From Nissolia schottii (taxonomy: Eukaryota > Streptophyta > Magnoliopsida > Fabales > Fabaceae): 64,000 nucleotides of DNA. The translations under genes and the position numbers were made by a program. Within the stretch, counting starts at the first letter, position 1, and every line of letters begins with the position of its first letter. Shown here in pieces: positions 23,548 to 36,600 of this stretch. The stretch is from contig QANU01001671.1 in assembly GCA_003254905.1 (NCBI GenBank), positions 1 to 64,000 on the forward strand, read 5' to 3'. The notes beneath the pieces were generated by a model. It was not told where the DNA came from. It did not search any database and saw only the letters and a list, made by a program, of their open reading frames with translations.

Positions 23548-25626
23548 TCTTTCCTTTGAATCTCTCAGTTACAGTGAGCGAGGAGTGTTCGGATATAAAG
23601 GGTCGGGTCGAGTCGGTGGCTTGGCGGGAAAGGGAACGAATGCGAAAATGCTATTTAGATCGGATCCGAAATTTGGTATCAGCCCACGAAATACACATGT
23701 TAATATTTATTGGGCCTTGGGCCGGAGGATAACGAATTTGGAAGCCCAGGCCAATCTGCTCTTCCATTATGAAGCCTGATAATGACATGGCCCATGGGTA
23801 TACCTTATCTTAAAGGAACTTACTATTCATGACCAAAAGAATTGGACAATCATGGCCGAAAAGAGAATAAAAGAACATACCTATCATCGATTGTTTTTTA
23901 AATAAACCTAGGGAAAAAGAAAATCAACGACTCACATTTGTTTGGGGCAAATAAGACCAACTTTCGTGCCATTTAGGACTTTTGAAATGAGATTTGCAAA
24001 GAACTGAGAAGAAGACAAGAACATTGACATTTACGATTGAGGTCAAGTTGGTCATCATCCATTTATTATGCTTATACAAGATGGGTTGGAAATGGATAAG
24101 AAGGGAATCTGGTTCCTCATAAATGATAACTATAAGAGAGATCGAATATGCAAATAGGAACACATGTACGGTTAAATTAGCTGAATTCAACCATTAAATC
24201 GTCTCTAAAGCTTTGATGTTACGATTCTTTGTGAATCCTTTTCCATTCGTAAGATTTGTCTACGCTATTAATTCCAGCTTCTCTCTCTACCACAAGAACC
24301 AAATAATCGAAACAACAATGAAAAAAAAGAGAGAGTAGAAAGGATAAAGGTGCTGCGGTTTTGTTTTGTCACAGAAAGGGAGGTATGAATAAAAGCATAA
24401 AATAAAAATATCAATGATGTCAAGCCCGCTCTGTCTTTCTAGCGAAATATCCAAACATACGATATGCCATATACGGTCATAAGATATATTTTTCGTTTCG
24501 CAATCTCTTCCAATATGATTATGATTCATCGAGTCTCGTTCAGCTTGACAGGGAATGATGCTTTGAAACACAATTCAGATATTATAATTTGTTAGTTTGT
24601 ACAACGTGTGATATCGCATAGCACTATAGCACCAAGTTAAGGCAAAATAGGTAATAAAAAATTGGTATATGCTCCAAGAGTTTGGCGTGATATATTTATT
24701 GTTTAACACATTAATTAATGTGAGTAATTTCAAAATTAAGAGTAATTTATGTACATTCATTAATTAATGTGTCAAGTTCTGAATGAATCAGAGCAAGAAA
24801 AATTTGTTACTTTAAAAATATATAACAAATTTTTATAGGTAAACCATTCAATAGATTGGACATATTTTTTGTGAAAGTAATCCTTATTTCAGAAAAAGGC
24901 TGTAATATGTAAGCAACTTCGCAGTAAAATTAAAAATTTCCGCAATGAAAAAATAAAATTCAATAAGCTTTTATAAAACTGAATTCCTTATATTGCATGA
25001 TCTCCTCTAACGAAAGAATAAGAATAAATTTGCGTAAAGTTTGTTTGGCTAAAAAATAATATGCGAATGTCCAAAAGCTTCAACTTGACAGGAGAATCAA
25101 AAGCCATAAGGAGCTTTCCAGATATCAAAAAGAAGGTATTGGTGATTTGAGAAAAATTAACCTATTTTATAAAAATTCTTCAAAAAGTTTTGATCCACAC
25201 AATAAAAGATTGTTATACTTTTGTAGTGCACTAGATAAAAAGGGTGTTTACTCCATTTATTTATATTTTAATAACATCTAAGTATCAAATAGGAGAATTA
25301 TTTTCTTCCGTCTCCTCATCTCACACATATAGATATCACCTTCACCTTTCATTTTTATGCCCTTCACCACTTTTTACAATTTCCAAAACTATTTCAATAG
25401 TAGAATTAAGTTGGAAGAGGAGGAAGTAATAATTTTTCGTCAAATAATTAAAGACAGGATATATCCACCATGCATTTTACCTATTAAATTCACTATTAGC
25501 AACCATTTTAATTTTGAATTAATTGTTGAGGAAATTGAGTTTTGTAAACATGGCCATATTTTAGTATTTCAAATTTGTGAAACTGCATATGTTCTTACAC
25601 ATGCATCTCAATTTTATTTAAAGTTA
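23548..25626. other. intergenic; TATA-like site then AT-rich DNA
   Basis: A CTTTATATCC sequence (minus strand, near 23594) sits about 45 bases upstream of the RAD9-like start and may be its old TATA box. The rest contains only short chance frames. An inverted repeat of ACATTAATTAATG lies near 24706-24770. Confidence 0.4.
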
Positions 25627-26832
25627 GGCTTAATTAAGTTTTTAGTTTTTGTAAAATTTTAAAGTTTGTTTTTAGCCTCTGCGTAAAATTTTTAGTCTCT
25701 GTAAAATTTCATAGTTTGTTTTTAGTTCCTCTGTCTGGTTGGGTTAACGACGCTAATGTGGCCGTTAATAGCACTGACGTGGTCATGCCACGTCAACGCC
25801 ATTAACCCCAGTTAAACAGAGGGACTAAAAACAAACTTTAAAATTTTACAGGGACTAAAAACTAAATTTTATTTAAATAATTTTTTTGTGTTTATGAAAG
25901 AGTCAAACCAACATCAAACAATTTTTTTGTTTTATATTTATTTTAAATATTTTTTTAAATTATTTAAATAATTTTAATCACATATTAAATAATTTTAAAT
26001 AATTTTGACATTTTTTTTATTAATATGAACATGATTTAATAGTTTAAATTATTTAAAGTTTGTTAAAATAAGTATATGTATATTATTTTTACTTAATATT
26101 AGTTAGTATAAATATTAAATATATATTTGGAACATAGTGACAATTTCCAAAGAAGATTACATAAGTATTGAGTAGGAGTATGTTAATTTATTAGGATATA
26201 TATTAGGATAATTTAGGATATGGCACACTACACTTTACTTGTAGTCTACTTGAGCACTCTATAGACTAACATATCATAAATTATCCTAATATATATCCTA
26301 ATAAATTAACATATTCCTTCTCAATACTTATGTAATCTTCTTTGTATATTATCACCATGTTCCAAATATATATTTAATATTTATACTAACTAATATCAAA
26401 TAAAAATAACTATTTTTATTTTAACAAACTTTAAATAATTTAAACTACTAAATCATGATCATATTAATAAAAAAATACCAAAATTATTTAAAATTATTTG
26501 AATAATTTTGGTTAAAATTATTTAAAATAAATATAAAAAAAATTATTTGATGTTGGTTTGACCTTTCATAGACACAAAAAATTATTTAAATAAAATTTAG
26601 TTTTTAGTCCTTGTAAAATTTCAAAGTTTGTTTTTAATCTATCTGTTTGGCTGGGGTTAATGGCCACGTGGCACTACCATGTCAGCGCTGTTAACGGTCA
26701 CATCAGCGCCGTTAACCCCAACCAGACAGAGGGACTAAAAACAAACTTTAAAATTTTACAGGAACTAAAAATTTTACACAGGGACTAAAAATAAACTTTA
26801 AAATTTTACTGAACTAAAAATTTAATTAAGCC
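25627..26832. mobile_element. foldback MULE-type element, 1206 bp, perfect 9-bp TSD
   Basis: The tips are GGCTTAATTAA and its exact inverse, flanked by perfect TTAAAGTTA direct repeats (25618-25626 and 26833-26841). The two halves are imperfect inverted copies over nearly the whole element: outer arms carry TTTAGTCCCTGT and AACAAACTTTAAAATTTTAC motifs, and inner arms meet near 26230-26260. No open frame of note. RNA read through it would fold into a hairpin of several hundred bases. Confidence 0.85.
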
Positions 26833-26897
26833 TTAAAGTTATTATTATTCCATTTGGCGACTTCAAACATTCGCAACCAATGACTCTCTTCATGCCA

Positions 26898-26958
26898 TAA
26901 GCATTAAGCATTAAGCATTAAGCATCAAGCATCAAGCATCAAGCATCAAGCATCAAGC
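26898..26958. repeat. heptamer minisatellite, TAAGCAT then CAAGCAT
   Basis: Eight full 7-bp units: four TAAGCAT followed by four CAAGCAT, plus a partial unit. The clean switch from one variant to the other implies two separate rounds of slippage or unit expansion. Confidence 0.9.
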
Positions 26959-27137
26959 CATCTAACAAGCTAGCTACGTACATTGCCACTATTGTAAATC
27001 AGCATATCTTTCTTTCTTCCTCTCTTTTTTTCCTTGCCTCTACGATAATTCATACTCCTACTATAACGTCTACATCTGCATACAAAAAAATTACTCTACT
27101 CTCATACGGGTTATTTTCACGCAATACACCTCTCACA

Positions 27138-28577
27138 TCACACGATTGAGCACCCGTTAGGATTTTCATCACTCAAGATATCGAACGAATGCGACGGCAG
27201 TGCTGTATAACAAGGTTCCGAATCGGACGCTGGAGAATCATCCACTTCTGTCCCCATAGCTTGATGATGCACGCGACCGTACGTATACGGTTGTGGGGAC
27301 GTATAATACGATGCACCGTAGCGACTTGTGTTGGGATGCGCTGTGTGATAGCTCACATTATACAACGTACTCGCTGGTGCGTAGTAACTTGGCGGGTACT
27401 GATGGTAGATGTGATAACGTGGCGGGCTCTCATTGGGCGGTGCCATAGTGGTGCCGTACTCGTGGTTCGAGTCGCCGGGGAGTTCAAAGGTAACGCCCTC
27501 GCGGCCGTTATTCCCTTTTTGCCCCTTAGTTCTGACCTTTCTTAATCCACAACCGCCGCAATTAATCTCATTCGCTGGCCCATTTTCCTCATTTCCCGGG
27601 ACGGCGATGGTAACCCTTTTCTCGGCGATCGGCGGTGGGTAACCGGCTGGGAACGTTGCAATTTGCCTCACCTCCGGCCTCAGCTCTTGGAACTGCACAC
27701 CTGCTTTACCGGTTGGGCATCCTTCACTGATGGCTCTGTTACCGTTACCGTTAACCCCGCAAGTGCAAACGCTACGTCCGTCGCTAATTTTGACGGCGTT
27801 GTTTCCGGCTTCGACATTTTTGGATGTATCTTGAATTACGGTTTTAACGGTTTCCTTTTGATCGTTGTCGTCCCCGCTCTGGTTGCTTTCGTCGCTGCTT
27901 ATTTCTCTATCGTCGCCGCTGGGTTTCTCTTTGTTCTCGGCGTTCCCTTTCTTCTTCTTCTTTTTCTTTTTCTTCTTCTTCTTCTTGATTTCGACGCTTT
28001 CGGGCCACAACTCTGCGCGCCTCCCTGTCTTGTTCAATTGCTTGATCAAAGTCTCGGTGTCTACGTTCCCCTTTACCACGACCTTTTGTTGCCTCAAATC
28101 GATGTTAATGTCATAAACACCTGGTAGATAAAGCTCAGAATTCGAGCATAAACATGAACCATTCGTGATATGTATAAAGGTTTTGAGCTTAGAAATTATT
28201 AACGAAAATTGCCAATGAGTGTAAAGTAAGGTTGGAAGATATTACATGCATTCATATGAAAACAATAAATGGAAAGGAGAAAAAATAAAAAATAAAAAAT
28301 AAAAAATGAAAGATGTTTGATTTTAGGTATGATTAATATATTACCGTCCATACTCTGAAGGACTTTTTTGACTTTCCTTGCGCAGCCTTGACAGTGAATG
28401 GAGACTTTCAATGCAGAGCTCTGATAAAACAGAGGCGCAATTAGAACTTGTTGGACTCAAGAATTGAAGAAACAGACAAGTAAGAGCAAACAGTGGTTTT
28501 ACCTTGCATATGAGAGATTCAAAATTTGGTTCTTCTGGTTCTTTAACTTTGGGTGGTTTTGTATCTGTTGCAGCCAT
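27138..28577 (-). CDS. heavy-metal-associated isoprenylated plant protein (HIPP)
   Basis: Three exons: 28503-28577, 28345-28420 and 27138-28120, all with GT/AG borders, together encoding 377 aa. Residues 29 to about 90 form an HMA domain with the metal-binding C-Q-G-C pair at 35 and 38 (HCQGCARKVKKVL), followed by a second beta-alpha-beta half (VYDINIDLRQQKVVVKG). A run of 13 lysines follows, then an acidic and glycine/proline/tyrosine-rich tail. The protein ends CSIV, a CaaX prenylation signal (Cys 374), so it is probably membrane-attached. HIPPs bind heavy metals and act in metal handling and stress. The start is the ATG at 28575-28577, which precedes a 25-codon exon splicing in frame to the HMA exon. 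The family call is firm; the metal and partners are unknown. Confidence 0.92.
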
Positions 28578-30208
28578 ATTTCGCACGCAAGAAAGAAGTA
28601 TGAAGCTAGAGGTTATGTTTGAGAGGGAGAGGAAGGCCAAAGGATGCTATGACAGTGTTGAGATGCCTAAAAAGAGATGAAATGACGCTTTAAGACCTTT
28701 GTGGGGTATCAACAAAAATAAAAACTTGTGAAAGGGAAGGGTAATATTGGAGAAATTTTAATATGCATTTACATTCCCATAAACTTTTTAAGAGTATGGA
28801 TAAAAACTTTTAAGATTTTGTCAAATAATATCTCACTAATTTAAATTATTTATAATTTTAAATTTATGATTAAATAACAATTATTTAAATATAATGAGAT
28901 ATCGATATCTTTGATATCGAAAGAAGAATCTAATAATAATTCATAAAAGCTTAGTATTAATTAAATTAAAATGAATATAAACAAAAAAAATGTGATTTTA
29001 AGAATATATATTGACAAAAAATGTTGTAAGGCATTGGTTCCCATGAGAGAGCTCGTGTTTATGCGAAGAATAATGTTATTTGAACAATAAAATTTGATAA
29101 CTTATAAAAATATAATAATATGTGAGTGCATATGTAAATTACAATAATTATGTGAAGTCTATGTGCGCTCACATGTTATATTTTTATATCTGTTTAATTT
29201 TATTAATCAATTTTGTTCAAGTAACATTACTATCTTACATGAAAAACATGTTAATTAAAAGGATTTTATTAATAATTTTGTAAGAGTATTGATTAAGAAA
29301 CTCATAGTAGGCATAGAATTTTTTTTTATGTAAACTTATTACTTTTTTTTTAATAAATGCCTATAAGACACTTTAAAAACAGTTGTTTAGTAAAATCAAT
29401 AAATCATTCCATTGTCTTTTTGTCCCATCTTAAAATTTCGAGAAAGAGGGTTGTTTACACAGTCTAATCTAATGAGAATTCAGCTTGTATAGTTTACCGG
29501 TGCCCACAACACCATCAATTTAGAATTTGATGCCTCTTTACCTTTTTCCTTCTTTTGTCTTGATTTTCATTTTTGTAATTAATTCTTTGATATCAAATAG
29601 TATTTCGCAAACGCCAGAGCATTCAAGCATTTACACTATGACGAATAACGTCTTGCATGAAATAATCTGAAGATAAGTAGATTGGAGAATATATCATTAC
29701 GATCGACGCTTTTGTTTTAACTAAATAACACCGGAACTATGTCCTGTTTGTTAATTGTTTGATGCCAATAAAATGAGAAAAAAGCGAAAGTGGACTAGGA
29801 TAAAGAGAAAGGGTGCTAGATTTTTCTTCCTTTTTCCTACCGGCCAGCTTTATAGATAAAATGTTACAATTAACATCTCTTTCCATACATTTTGGGAATT
29901 TTTCTGTATATATGTTTAAGTGAGATGGGAAATAAAGGTTCGCAACCTTCCACATTAAATTATTAGGTATCTAATTAATAAGTTTATAATATAAATATAT
30001 TATTTTGATTTATTTAAGTATAAAACTGCTTCTGTTTCTTAAAAACAAATTTTGGTTTTATAGGTTGGAGCATTGTGAATAGAACACAATCTGTATAGTG
30101 AGAGACGGCCGCCTTAAGTGTATTTTTCAGTTATTTATTAGATAGACTAAAGATTAACTTTATACTAATATATAATTAGAGCCAATAAAATATACTATAT
30201 TATAAAAA
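28578..30208. other. intergenic; one candidate MITE
   Basis: AT-rich DNA upstream of the HIPP gene. At about 29069-29236 a GAATAATGTTATTTGAACAA end faces an inverted match (TTGTTCAAGTAACATTACTATC), resembling the element at 30209-30380, but without a clear target duplication. Nothing else recognised. Confidence 0.45.
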
Positions 30209-30380
30209 GGATAATGCTACTTGGCTAATAATTTTTGATAACATACATGAATAATACACACAAATACAATAAGATGCAAATACATATAGATTCTGTATAA
30301 TTATAATTCTCTATAATAACATTTATATCTTGTTATATTTATGTACGTTATCAAAATATGTTATTTAAGGAACATTCCTC
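30209..30380. mobile_element. MITE, 172 bp, 9-bp TSD
   Basis: Flanked by perfect TTATAAAAA repeats (30200-30208 and 30381-30389). The left end GGATAATGCTACTTGG and the reverse complement of the right end (GAGGAATGTTCCTTAA) match imperfectly, and both arms continue with TTTTGATAAC. The size and duplication fit a Mutator-like MITE. Confidence 0.7.
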
Positions 30381-30664
30381 TTATAAAAATAATTATAAGA
30401 AGTTTGTTACATGTTTTGAAATAATCATTTCATGGTTTCTTGATTTGATTGTATCAGACATTATATATAACTTCATTTAACGTCAAAGTAAATACAACTT
30501 TTTTATACACGTATACAACTCCATCAATCAAATGTAGCTAGCTGCTCATCTACCAATCTATAACAAAAAAATACCAAAAAACAATAAAAGCAGCGACTTT
30601 ATAACTAACTAACTTTCCCTTGACTATATTTATATGTTACAGTTAGGGGGAAAAAATAAAGAAT

Positions 30665-33600
30665 CTAAAAGTTCTCTTTGTGAAAATCGAACTTAGTGTT
30701 GGTCTTCCTTGAGAAGTCCACAGAAAGCCTCTTTAGTTCCCCAACCAAGGCGTGGGCGCCACAGTAAAAAACACCTGAAGAGAAAAAGTAAACCACATGG
30801 AAAATTAGTTAAGCAAGATTTGATGGTATGAATTTAAGAGATGTTAATTGCAGTCATTTATTAGATATCTTCAAACGAATATATATTGAGGCATCTTAAA
30901 TCTAAGAGTCAGTCTTAATTTTTCTTTTAACTAATGATTAAGATTGACAGTAAAAAAAATGATAAAATGATAATTATTTAAGATGATTTTTAAAATAACC
31001 ACAATTTACATTAACAAATGTGTGAAATATGTCATAATAGAGTTACACGCCACACATTTATAAATGTAATTATCTAAAAGTTGTTCAACATCATGCCACC
31101 ATAGCATTACTCAATCATGAAAGACTTTCCGTTAAAAAAATGTCTTTTTTTTTAATTAAGCACAAATAAGACTTTTCATTAACTTATCTAGCAAAATTAA
31201 TCCATACTTACCAACTCTTTTGTTGGGGTGTTTGAGAGCAGTATGCTTAAAGACCCTCCGCCAATTTGGCCTAGCAAAATGGGTCTTGACCCTTGTCCCG
31301 GAAACAATATCCACACCGCTTTTGGCATGCTGGAGGGACTGAAGCATTGTGATCAACGCTGATCGAGCATCCCCTTCTTCATACACACTCGTGCAGTAGT
31401 TATGAAGCTCGATCACCCTGTCCTTGTCGTTCTCCGCAACCTCGTCCATCACGCCCCTGAACCACTCGAACGAGCCCTGCTCGCGAGTGACCCAGTAGAA
31501 ATAGGCCCGGTTGGTGGCAAAAGGTTTCCTCTTGTTGTTCTTCGCTCCGCTTTCGACCTCTCCTTCTTCTATGTCTTTCTGATGCTTGATGTTGTTCAAC
31601 ACGTCCTTGAGTATGCTGATCAAAGGGGTGGCTCCGATTCCTAGGCCAACTAGGAGGATCACTTCGTAGTTCTTGTAGTCTTGTGCTGGTGCACCGTAAG
31701 GCCCATCAATCAATAGCTTTGGCATCCTGCAGTTAAATTCCAATTTCAGTACAAAGAATCAATTTTGGTTTTAATTTTGATAATAAAATTGGGGCCTCTT
31801 TATTTAATTGACATTAAAGGTAGCATACCTTGGTATGTTGTTGCCCTGTAACATATCAGCTCTTAGAAGACCACTTTGGTCACCACTTGCCGGTTGACAT
31901 GCCTGCGTATATCAATCATGAGTATGAATTAGTAATTAAGCATTTAACACATGAATACAATTGAGGAAATGTACAAGCTTATTGTAACAGTTTATAAAGG
32001 TTGTGTTGTGTAAAATTATTCACCTTGGCGAAAACGGTCTTAAGCTGTGATGTCCAGTCACCCAAAGTCCGAATGTGGACACTTACGTAGTCATCTCCCG
32101 GAGCTGATGTAATTGAGAAAGGGTGCCTATAGAATAGATACCACAACATAAAATTAGCTTCTCCGCAGAACGTGACCGATTAAATGACTAATAACAAACA
32201 ACAATAGCTCCACTTTTTTTTTTCAGAAACTTAGATAAGGTACATTTATCATTCACTGACCATTGAAATGGGGAGACATCTGCACAATTAACAAAAATGT
32301 ACTGTCCACTAGAGTACTTAAATCCTTGTGGTTTAGACACATGCAAGGCCAACACATTTCCTGGGTACACTGCAACCTGAATTTTAGGAAATAAGAACGT
32401 TAAAATTGTAAGCACATTAACATTCATAACACAATTAATATCGTAGCAAAAATGCGAAAATTACTGAAATTAAAACAGAGACGGTAAATTATTGTGTGTG
32501 TTACCTTCAAAATCTTCACACTTTTGTAGCCAGACCTAAATGCACGAAGCAATCGCTCGCACGCGTATATCAACATAGGAATTGAAACATACATCCAAGT
32601 CTGCAACAATAATTTTCCGCAACCAAAATCAGAAAACGAAAATAAATAAATAAATCAAAAGAAAAGGGAAATTAATTTAATGTATATACAGGCAATAATT
32701 TTCTAAACTAAAAATCTCACTTATGCACACGTACCGTTTTCTTGTACCATTCCTTGCTGAGGTATAGGTAGTACCCGTGAACGATGAAAAGAGCGTAGAC
32801 AATGATGAACAAATGGTGGGAGTACCAAAATGCGTTGAAGCCAGTGAGCTTCTTAAGAGGTTTTGGGAGGAATTTAAACTTGTTTCTTCGGAACCAAGGT
32901 TGTGCCAAGGTGTAAGCTATAGCCATGAGCACAACCATGACAATACCGGTCCAACCCTCTGTCCCTTTCACGAACCACCAATAGTTGTTGGGCCTGTCGT
33001 CCCCAAAGAATGGCTTCATGGGTTCATACTCTGCGTCCGTTGCATGTAGCAGCCTTGGGAAATCGCAGGTCAAATGCGATATCGCATGCAACCCAACCCC
33101 AATTGCAATGCCGAAAGCTATCACCTAAAATACATAAAAATTAACGGGTGGAATTAAAGTTAGTAGCTAAGCAAAAAAGAAAATTTGAAATTATTGGAAC
33201 GAGGGGAAAAAAAGGATTCTACATCCCAGTCGAACAAAGATTTAATTTTGATGTATTTAACGACATTCAATCATGTATTTTTACATGTAACACTTTACTT
33301 ACAGTAAGTTTTATCAATATTTTAATGACATCACAATATACATGATTAGATAACAATCACGCATCAAAACTTCATCTTGTTAAATAAATCAAAAGTAATA
33401 TTATAGTGACAACTATTTATAAAAATTACACTTACAAAAGTGCTAAATTTGGCATGATAACGTTACATCTTTATGAGTATAATTGTATTAAATGACTCTG
33501 GCCTTATCTTTTCTATCATTTCTAATTAAAGTACCTTGTGGAAGTTGATGTTGTCGTCAAAGGGAACTGCCATTCCCAGCTTGGTCCTGCTCCTAAGCCA

Positions 33601-36600
33601 AGTGATGGTGTTTCTACATACAGGCAACAAGATCAAAGCCATGTTGAACTTGAGCGTCTCGGCGCCGCCCTTGGCAGTCGTGACGCAATACCCCATGACG
33701 TGGAACACGGCACGGTGCTTGTACTGGATGAACTTCCAGGTGAATAGTCCGGCGCAGATGCCAAGCCAAAGTGCTATGATCCAGAGCCTCTTCCAATTGT
33801 CCTCAATGAAGTAACCAAGCAACCTGAATCCCCTCTTGATGGGGTTGTGTTCCTTCGTGGGGACCAGTTTCTGGCTCAGCATTTGGCTTAGAACTCGGCT
33901 ATCGGTGTTTATGTGGGTTGATTGTGCTGGCGCTTGCAGAAGGAGCATTTCCAGGTTGTATAGCTGCATGCGTGAATCCAAAGGGTTTAATTTAGGGACA
34001 ATTTTGGTTAAGAAAAATAAAATATCTTAGAATTAATTAGTAGTGATTGTATTTCTTTTCTATTTTTGGCTTGTTTCTTGGTAAACTTAATACTAACAAA
34101 TCAACAAGCTTTTCTTTTTTTTTTTTTGTTTATTCAAAGGATTCATACTTTACTAATAGAAATTCCGATTATATAAAGGCTCTATTCTATTTTTGGTCCA
34201 ACAAAGTCGAAAGGGCCTAGGAGAAGTTTCTTCATAGTGTCTTATTTTTGGGCTAGTTGGAAATGAGACCCATTTCATACTAAGGCAATAATTCACCAAA
34301 AATATTGAGGCTATTATTGACCAAAAATTTGTACTGAGGCCATTGTTTACCAAAAATACTATAATAGTAATTGAGGCTGTTTAATAATATGAGTACTGTT
34401 AAAGACTTTGACCAAAAAATTACTGCTGGGACGACAAAAATTACTTTTGTTTGAAGCGCCATTCGTGACTAATTTTGGTTCTAATTTATTATTTATTTAT
34501 GATGAGTACAATATTAACCTCAATAAATCCAAGGTTGTCCGGATCCAACTCCTCCATGATAAGGGCTGCATATTCCTCCGCTCGTTCTTGTAACTTTGAC
34601 AGCTTATTTGCAGAAGCGCTTAAGGCGATAATCTGTAAAATCAAAGCATACAACATTAATGTCACACCTCCACGACTATATATCTTGTAAAATAAGCAAT
34701 TTAAATATATTATAGATAAATATCAGTATTCTTTTTCTGTTTTTATCATAATAAACCCCTCACCTCTTTGACTTCTTCCTCGGTAATTCGTCCATCGGCA
34801 TTCTTGTCCACCCTGGCATGAGATACGTTTATGGGATAAGTAACAATAAGTGGGCGTGGACCAAATAATGTTGAAACGTAGCTCCCAATAATGTTTTCAT
34901 ATTTTGACTTAGGCACATGCGTATAATGTTTCTCAAATTGCTGCTACAAAAAAAATTTCATTCATATTTCTATTTCAATAATCAACCCAAACAACCGTTG
35001 ACCGGTTCTTTTTCTTAATCAGAGGGGCCAGGCTACTGATCGCTTTAATTGCCTTAAAGGAGCCAACCTTGATTCATTCCTTTTTCTACTTGAAGTTAAA
35101 GGGGTCAACCGTTGGTTTCCATTTTCTGCATTCAATTCATTTAATTTAATTTGCTGATATTTTTTGTTCAAACTCCAGTTCTTCCCTTGGCGTTTCAACT
35201 TGTAATTTAGGGGTGAGAATAGGTCATGTCACCTGTCAGAGCCTGAGCCTGGCTTGTTAGTGGCCTGACCTATTTGACAAAAAGGTCCCAAGACCTCTGT
35301 CATTTAGAGCAATATCTTATCTACTAGAGTAACATTATTTTTTACAATATTTTATATAATCATATTTATTAATATAATTTTATTATTTAATTTTTTTTTA
35401 AAATAAACCATAATCTAAAGAGTCCTAGGACTCTCTCACACTTACACTCTCATTTTACCAACAAAAAACAAAAAGGAAAATGCCAGCAAAATTCTCTCAC
35501 ATTATTCAGATGAGATAAGAGTGTAAGTGTGGAAGAGTCTTAGGGACTCTTTAGATTAAGGTTTCTCTAAAAAGAAAAATTAAATAATAAAATTATATTA
35601 ATAAATATGATTGCATACAATGTTGCAAAAAATAATGCTAATCTAGTGGATAAGGCATTGTTGAGAATGACAGTTGAGAATGACAGAGATAAGTTAATTT
35701 TTTTAGTTAACAGTCAGAATTAGGCATAATAATTTTTTTTAAGGTTTGAATGAATTAAATGACTCGCATCCTATAGAAGAAAACCGGTGTGTGTTGTGAC
35801 AAAATAATGCTCTTTTAACGACTAAGTGTGGCTCTCGGTTGACAAATTAAACTCTACGAAAGATTATTATTCTGCTCAACTTGCGGTGTAGGTTTTAGAA
35901 CTTATAAGCATCCTATGACTAGGGTTATTTTACTTAAGTTATTACAACTTTATAGCTAGGTTTTGAAAATTATGAGCATCCTACTATTTTAAATGATCAT
36001 TTATTGTTTTGATGTTAATACTCAAATTTCTCTAAGATGCTTATTAATTACACTTTCAACTCCACGGCCACGTTTGTGAACAATTCTTTCTTTTATTGCT
36101 TCCGGCACTTTCCTACTTCCTAGTGATGGGGAGTGATAGTAATAGTAATAACATTATAAATCCATTGTGCAAAAAATAGTATTTTAAATCCAATAATATA
36201 TAATGTAAAAAAAAAGAAGATAAAGCTAATAAATATATAGTGCGCATTATGACGCATGTTTCACATGCAAGTTGCAACAAAAGCGGCGCTAGTTTTTCCA
36301 CGTCTAGAAGAGGAAAAATAATAATTCCTAACGCGAAAAAGTCAGACAACTCTGACAATCTTTCTGCAGTTTGTACAGATGATTAGAAAATTAAGCACCT
36401 TATTCCACACTTTTCCTAGCTGCCAAATTGAATTAGATTTCATGTCCTAATCAAATGTTAAAATTTTTTTTTCTTCCTTCTTAAAAAAATAGACGAACCC
36501 TTAGTAAAACGAAAATATAAATTAAGATCTATATATCTTACATGTCAAAGAACGTCTGCAGCCTTGAATCGAAGCTCTGATCAGTAATTTGTTCCCAGAA

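Noticed and set aside
24287-24571. 94-aa hydrophobic minus-strand frame, considered as an organelle-derived fragment
   Set aside because: I could not match it to any plastid or mitochondrial gene.
27189-28127. Plus-strand frames of 118 and 154 aa
   Set aside because: Antisense to the HIPP third exon, which has a full HMA domain and splice logic on the minus strand.
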